Assembly: GCA_036898135.1 (NCBI GenBank)
Contig: CM072513.1
Location: 18,166,250-18,230,249, forward strand
Source: Oncomelania hupensis
Taxonomy: Eukaryota > Mollusca > Gastropoda > Littorinimorpha > Pomatiopsidae
Reading direction: 5' to 3'
Length of the DNA: 64,000 nucleotides
A model generated the notes under the pieces. The model ran no database searches, was not told the DNA's origin, and saw only the letters and a list, made by a program, of their open reading frames with translations. How positions within the stretch are numbered: position 1 is the stretch's first letter; each line of letters begins with the position of its first letter. This document shows, in pieces, positions 61,129 through 64,000 of the stretch. A program made the translations under genes and the position numbers.

Positions 61129-61905
61129 TTATGAACGTAGAACTCTCGCTAAGTAGCTAATTAATTTTAATGTGCTGTAAAAGATGGTTTCTAAAGGATG
61201 TGTATTTAATGACTGCACTGCGGAGAACTTCTGAAAGTCATTCCAGAAAGTGGAACCTGAATATGACAGATTGTTTTTAAACATATCAATTCTTGGAAAT
61301 GGGATATTTAGTTTGGTAGAAAATCTAACAGTTTTTCTAGCAAAATCAAAAGAAAGGTAAAAGGGTGTTTTACTAGAAATGATCTTGTGCATGAAAATTC
61401 CTTTATTAAATGTTAATCTGTTGGCAAGAAGTAGTATGTGGATCTGTTTGTAATCAATCAGAGAGATTTGGTTTTTAAGATTAACCGTGTTAATTGCACG
61501 TTTATGAATCCTAAATAAAGGCTTCATGGCATTGCTACTAGCAGAATCCCAAATAGTTGAAAAATAATCAATAAATGGTTGAACATGCCCCAAATAGAGT
61601 AGTTTACAAAAATGCAGATTTAAATAGTGTTTTATCCTTGATACTTGAAAGTCCTTCTGGATATAGTTCTACTAACATTTAAAATATGTTGCAACCAAGA
61701 CAAATTATTGTCTAATGTCACGCCAAGAAGTTCATGGCATTATACTTCTTCAACTGTTTTGTTGCAAAGCTTTAATGGAGGGAGTTTCATAGGACTCTGC
61801 CGTTCTTGTCTAGTTGTAATAAGCATGGATTTAGTTTTGTCTGGATGAAGCGTCATGTGATTACATTCAGGCCATTCCTGTAGTTCATTTGCGACTATTT
61901 GTAAA
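61129..61905 (-). pseudogene. LINE-A family copy 2, RT C-terminal half (minus)
   Basis: From 61905 leftward the minus translation reads LQEWPECNHMTLHPDKTK, then LLGVTLDNNLSWLQH, and in the frame at 61593-61129 VQPFIDYFSTIWDSAS, LLANRLTFNKGIFMHKI and NLSYSGSTFWNDFQKF. The order and spacing match 8517-9665. It has an in-frame stop and a frameshift. The 5' side ends at the GA array. Confidence 0.82.
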
Positions 61906-61916
61906 TGAGGAGCGTG

Positions 61917-61922
61917 AGAGAA

Positions 61923-61982
<60 letters not shown>

Positions 61983-61983
61983 G

Positions 61984-62015
<32 letters not shown>

Positions 62016-62028
62016 CAGAGACAGAGTT
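61917..62028. repeat. (GA)n microsatellite
   Basis: GA/GACAGA repeat beside the truncated 5' side of LINE-A copy 2. Confidence 0.95.
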
Positions 62029-62753
62029 CAGATATTTTATTCACGACAATGATACAGATTTTAGGCAGAAGACTAACCTTACAGAGAAAGGGTGAATGGA
62101 AACAAACACAGGTAAACATTACAGCTGAACACAAGAACAGCCTGACAGACAGCTCACTCACCCACCCACCATGAAATCTCGCCCGCCACCCTCGTAATAA
62201 TGTATTGCTAGGGCGAGAACAAATTGTGGTTTATGTGCGCAGCCGGCAAGTCCAGTTTTGCTGACCGCTGGCGTCGATGGGTCAATAAAAGCAATTACTG
62301 GCTTGACCGAATCAAGGTATGTCCCTCCTGTGGTCAGCGTGTAATACGCTTAGCACAGATTGGGGAGAAAACAGCCATATTAGACAAGCCTTCCAGCCGA
62401 AGACTCGAAAGATTGTGTGCCTAGAACAATAGCTTTGGATAAGAAACATGAACACTTTGTTTAAGAGGGATTATATATAATGTGAGTGCACCCGCTTTTA
62501 ATTATTTTTTAATAAGATCAGGCACCTTATAAGTAGCATCATTATTAGTTCCAGAACGATTGCTGGGGAACTATTGTTTTTTATTTAATTTACTTAAAAA
62601 TTAGTTTAAGATCAGAAATAGGAAAAAAAAGACTGTTTGCATAGGAAAATAGTTATGGAATTTACATAGGAAGCAAAAGTGTGAGAGAGTGTGGAGCAAC
62701 TCCAAATATCACCATAGTCAACATCATCATCAACAACAACAACAAAACAACAA
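62029..62753. other. unassigned DNA
   Basis: A 66-codon plus frame (62224-62424) has a CPSCGQRVIRL-like CxxC, and AATCAAGGTATGT within it fits a splice donor. Too little to call a gene. Confidence 0.3.
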
Positions 62754-62755
62754 TA

Positions 62756-62829
<74 letters not shown>
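62754..62829. repeat. (ACT)n microsatellite
   Basis: About 25 units. Confidence 0.96.
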
Positions 62830-63117
62830 AGCAGAAGCAGCAACTTCAACTACAAAGGATAACTACTCCTAAATAACATATGCATACTCACACGCACACG
62901 AACACACAATAAACATGCCCGCCTCTATAACAATGTGACACCGTTATTATTCACTGCAAGATTAATGAATGTGTTGGCTGCCTGAATTGAATTTGAGGTA
63001 GCCAGTTACACCGCTAGGAGAGTCGGTTTTTTTTTAAAGTTCGCATTTGCTTTTACAAGAAATGTAATACAACATTTATTTCCAGGAAATATTTCAAATC
63101 ACGCAACACTTCTTATT
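62830..63117. other. unassigned DNA
   Basis: Nothing recognised. Confidence 0.4.
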
Positions 63118-63212
63118 CACCCTTCTTCTTCTTCTTCTTCTTCTTCTTCTTCTTCTTCTTCTTCTTCTTCTTCTTGTTCTTCTTCTTCTTCTTTTTCTTC
63201 TTCTTCTTCTCC
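63118..63212. repeat. (CTT)n microsatellite
   Basis: About 30 units with GTT and TTT variants, abutting the 5S-derived SINE. Confidence 0.95.
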
Positions 63213-63510
63213 TCCTGGTTCAAGTTAAGCAACATGGAGAGAGGTCAGTATTTGGATGGGTAACCATGATGGGAAGACAACCACCAAACGACACACAAAG
63301 AATGAAACAAGCGCACGACACACCCCAGTGCAACCAGCTGTGAATGGGTGCCTGGTTCTGTTTAGAACCGGAGAAAGTAAAGCAAGCGAGGGAGAGGAGA
63401 CAGGCACCACCCTCATAAAGCTGGCCTACAGAAAAAGGATGCTCCGAACACTTCCCTCCCCAACGACCGAAAGGTCACGGGGATACCTTTACCTTTTAAT
63501 TTGTATTTGT
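63213..63510 (+). mobile_element. 5S rRNA-derived SINE
   Basis: AAGTTAAGCAACATGGAGAG followed by GGTCAGTATTTGGATGGGTA resembles the internal promoter region of 5S rRNA. About 240 bases of unrelated body follow, ending ACGGGGATACCTTTACC, with a GACCGAAAGGTC hairpin just before. Non-coding; would be transcribed by RNA polymerase III. Confidence 0.65.
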
Positions 63511-63535
63511 AATTCTTCTTTTTCTTCTCCGTATC

Positions 63536-64000
63536 TGTGACAGACGGACCAGTTTACCCTGCTTACTTTACGTTGTAGCCTTGTTTAGTCATTGTAATCT
63601 TAGAATGTTAATGTTAGGCTGCAGCAGACGATGGAAGTAATCAGGCGTAGCAATGATATACTGCCGGTTACACACAGTGGTAGCTGACGGTAAGAGCGAA
63701 GGCAATGACATCATCGTAGCTACGTTAGGCGAGTCGATTACCATCCAATGAGAACACAGTTTATAATGGACTCAGCCAGGTCTGGCTGATTCAAATAGAG
63801 AGAGAGAACGGCAGTCGAGTTTGAACCGAGGAGGAGTAATCAGCTACACAGTTAGTAGTAAGATCTCTCCTGAATAGACCAGGAAGCAGTGCTTGGGAAT
63901 CTTAGAATTCTATCAAGTAGCCGCGGGCCTGACTTTGTCAAACAGGTAAATGAACATACTTCTGTTTCATCGTGATATATTTATATTATTGTTGAAATTA
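63536..64000 (+). repeat. second LTR of the Gmr1-like family, cut by the window end
   Basis: Starts TGTGACAGACGGACCAG (compare TGTAACAAGCAGACCAG at 10564) and aligns to the 5' LTR up to ATTTATATTATTGTTGAAAT. It lacks the internal U3 duplication of the 10.5 kb copy. The rest of the element, or a solo LTR, lies beyond the window. Confidence 0.85.

Noticed and set aside
63213..63275. Functional 5S rRNA gene
   Set aside because: Only the internal part resembles 5S; the ends do not match and a SINE-like body follows.

Overview
The window looks like repeat-dense, intergenic DNA from an animal, most likely a lophotrochozoan and plausibly a marine gastropod mollusc. This is inferred from the mix of repeats: several LINE lineages, tRNA- and 5S-derived SINEs, a Gmr1-like Ty3/gypsy element and extreme microsatellite density. 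No species can be named from the sequence. I find no complete host protein-coding gene. The only host-like coding pieces are two THAP zinc-finger fragments (5.4-5.8 kb and 57.7 kb), and these could also be transposon-derived.

Layout. 0-6.6 kb: pentanucleotide and trinucleotide satellites, an eight-copy 41-bp minisatellite, SINE pieces and a THAP exon. 6.6-8.5 kb: SINE remnants and unassigned DNA. 8.5-18.9 kb: a nested transposon stack. A minus-strand endonuclease/RT LINE (called LINE-A here) is broken up by several 3' fragments of a second LINE whose tails are (GGATA)n (called LINE-R). One LINE-R fragment is itself split by a Gmr1-like LTR retrotransposon (10564-17055) flanked by a 5-bp target duplication. 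That LTR element has the order gag-protease-integrase and then only a scrap of RT/RNase H, and its 3' LTR has lost its first half. 19-25 kb: microsatellites, two copies of a tRNA-derived SINE and an unassigned GC-rich block. 25-27.6 kb: three L2-type LINE 3' fragments with (TTA)n-type tails. 27.6-46.5 kb: minisatellites, further LINE-R, L2 and SINE pieces, a fold-back element, a large inverted pair of LINE-R copies (39.86-41.94 kb) and a 500-base assembly gap.

46.7-54.0 kb holds the best-preserved element, a minus-strand non-LTR retrotransposon. Its ORF1 (L1-ORF1-like RNA-binding protein) and ORF2 (AP endonuclease plus reverse transcriptase with an intact YADD box) lie in the same reading frame, separated by one TAG. 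ORF2 carries about 600 extra N-terminal residues rich in Cys, Asp and Asn. 54-64 kb: a second fold-back element, a 3' fragment related to the big LINE, a THAP start inside an inverted repeat, another LINE-A copy, a 5S-rRNA-derived SINE and, at the right edge, the start of a second LTR of the Gmr1-like family.

The best candidates for something new are the phase-linked LINE with its Cys/Asp-rich extension, the IN-before-RT element with its deletions, the apparent sharing of one 3' end by the L2 LINE and the main SINE family, and a palindromic pentanucleotide array at 3.4-4.1 kb. All functional statements come from reading translations and repeats by eye; no database search was run.
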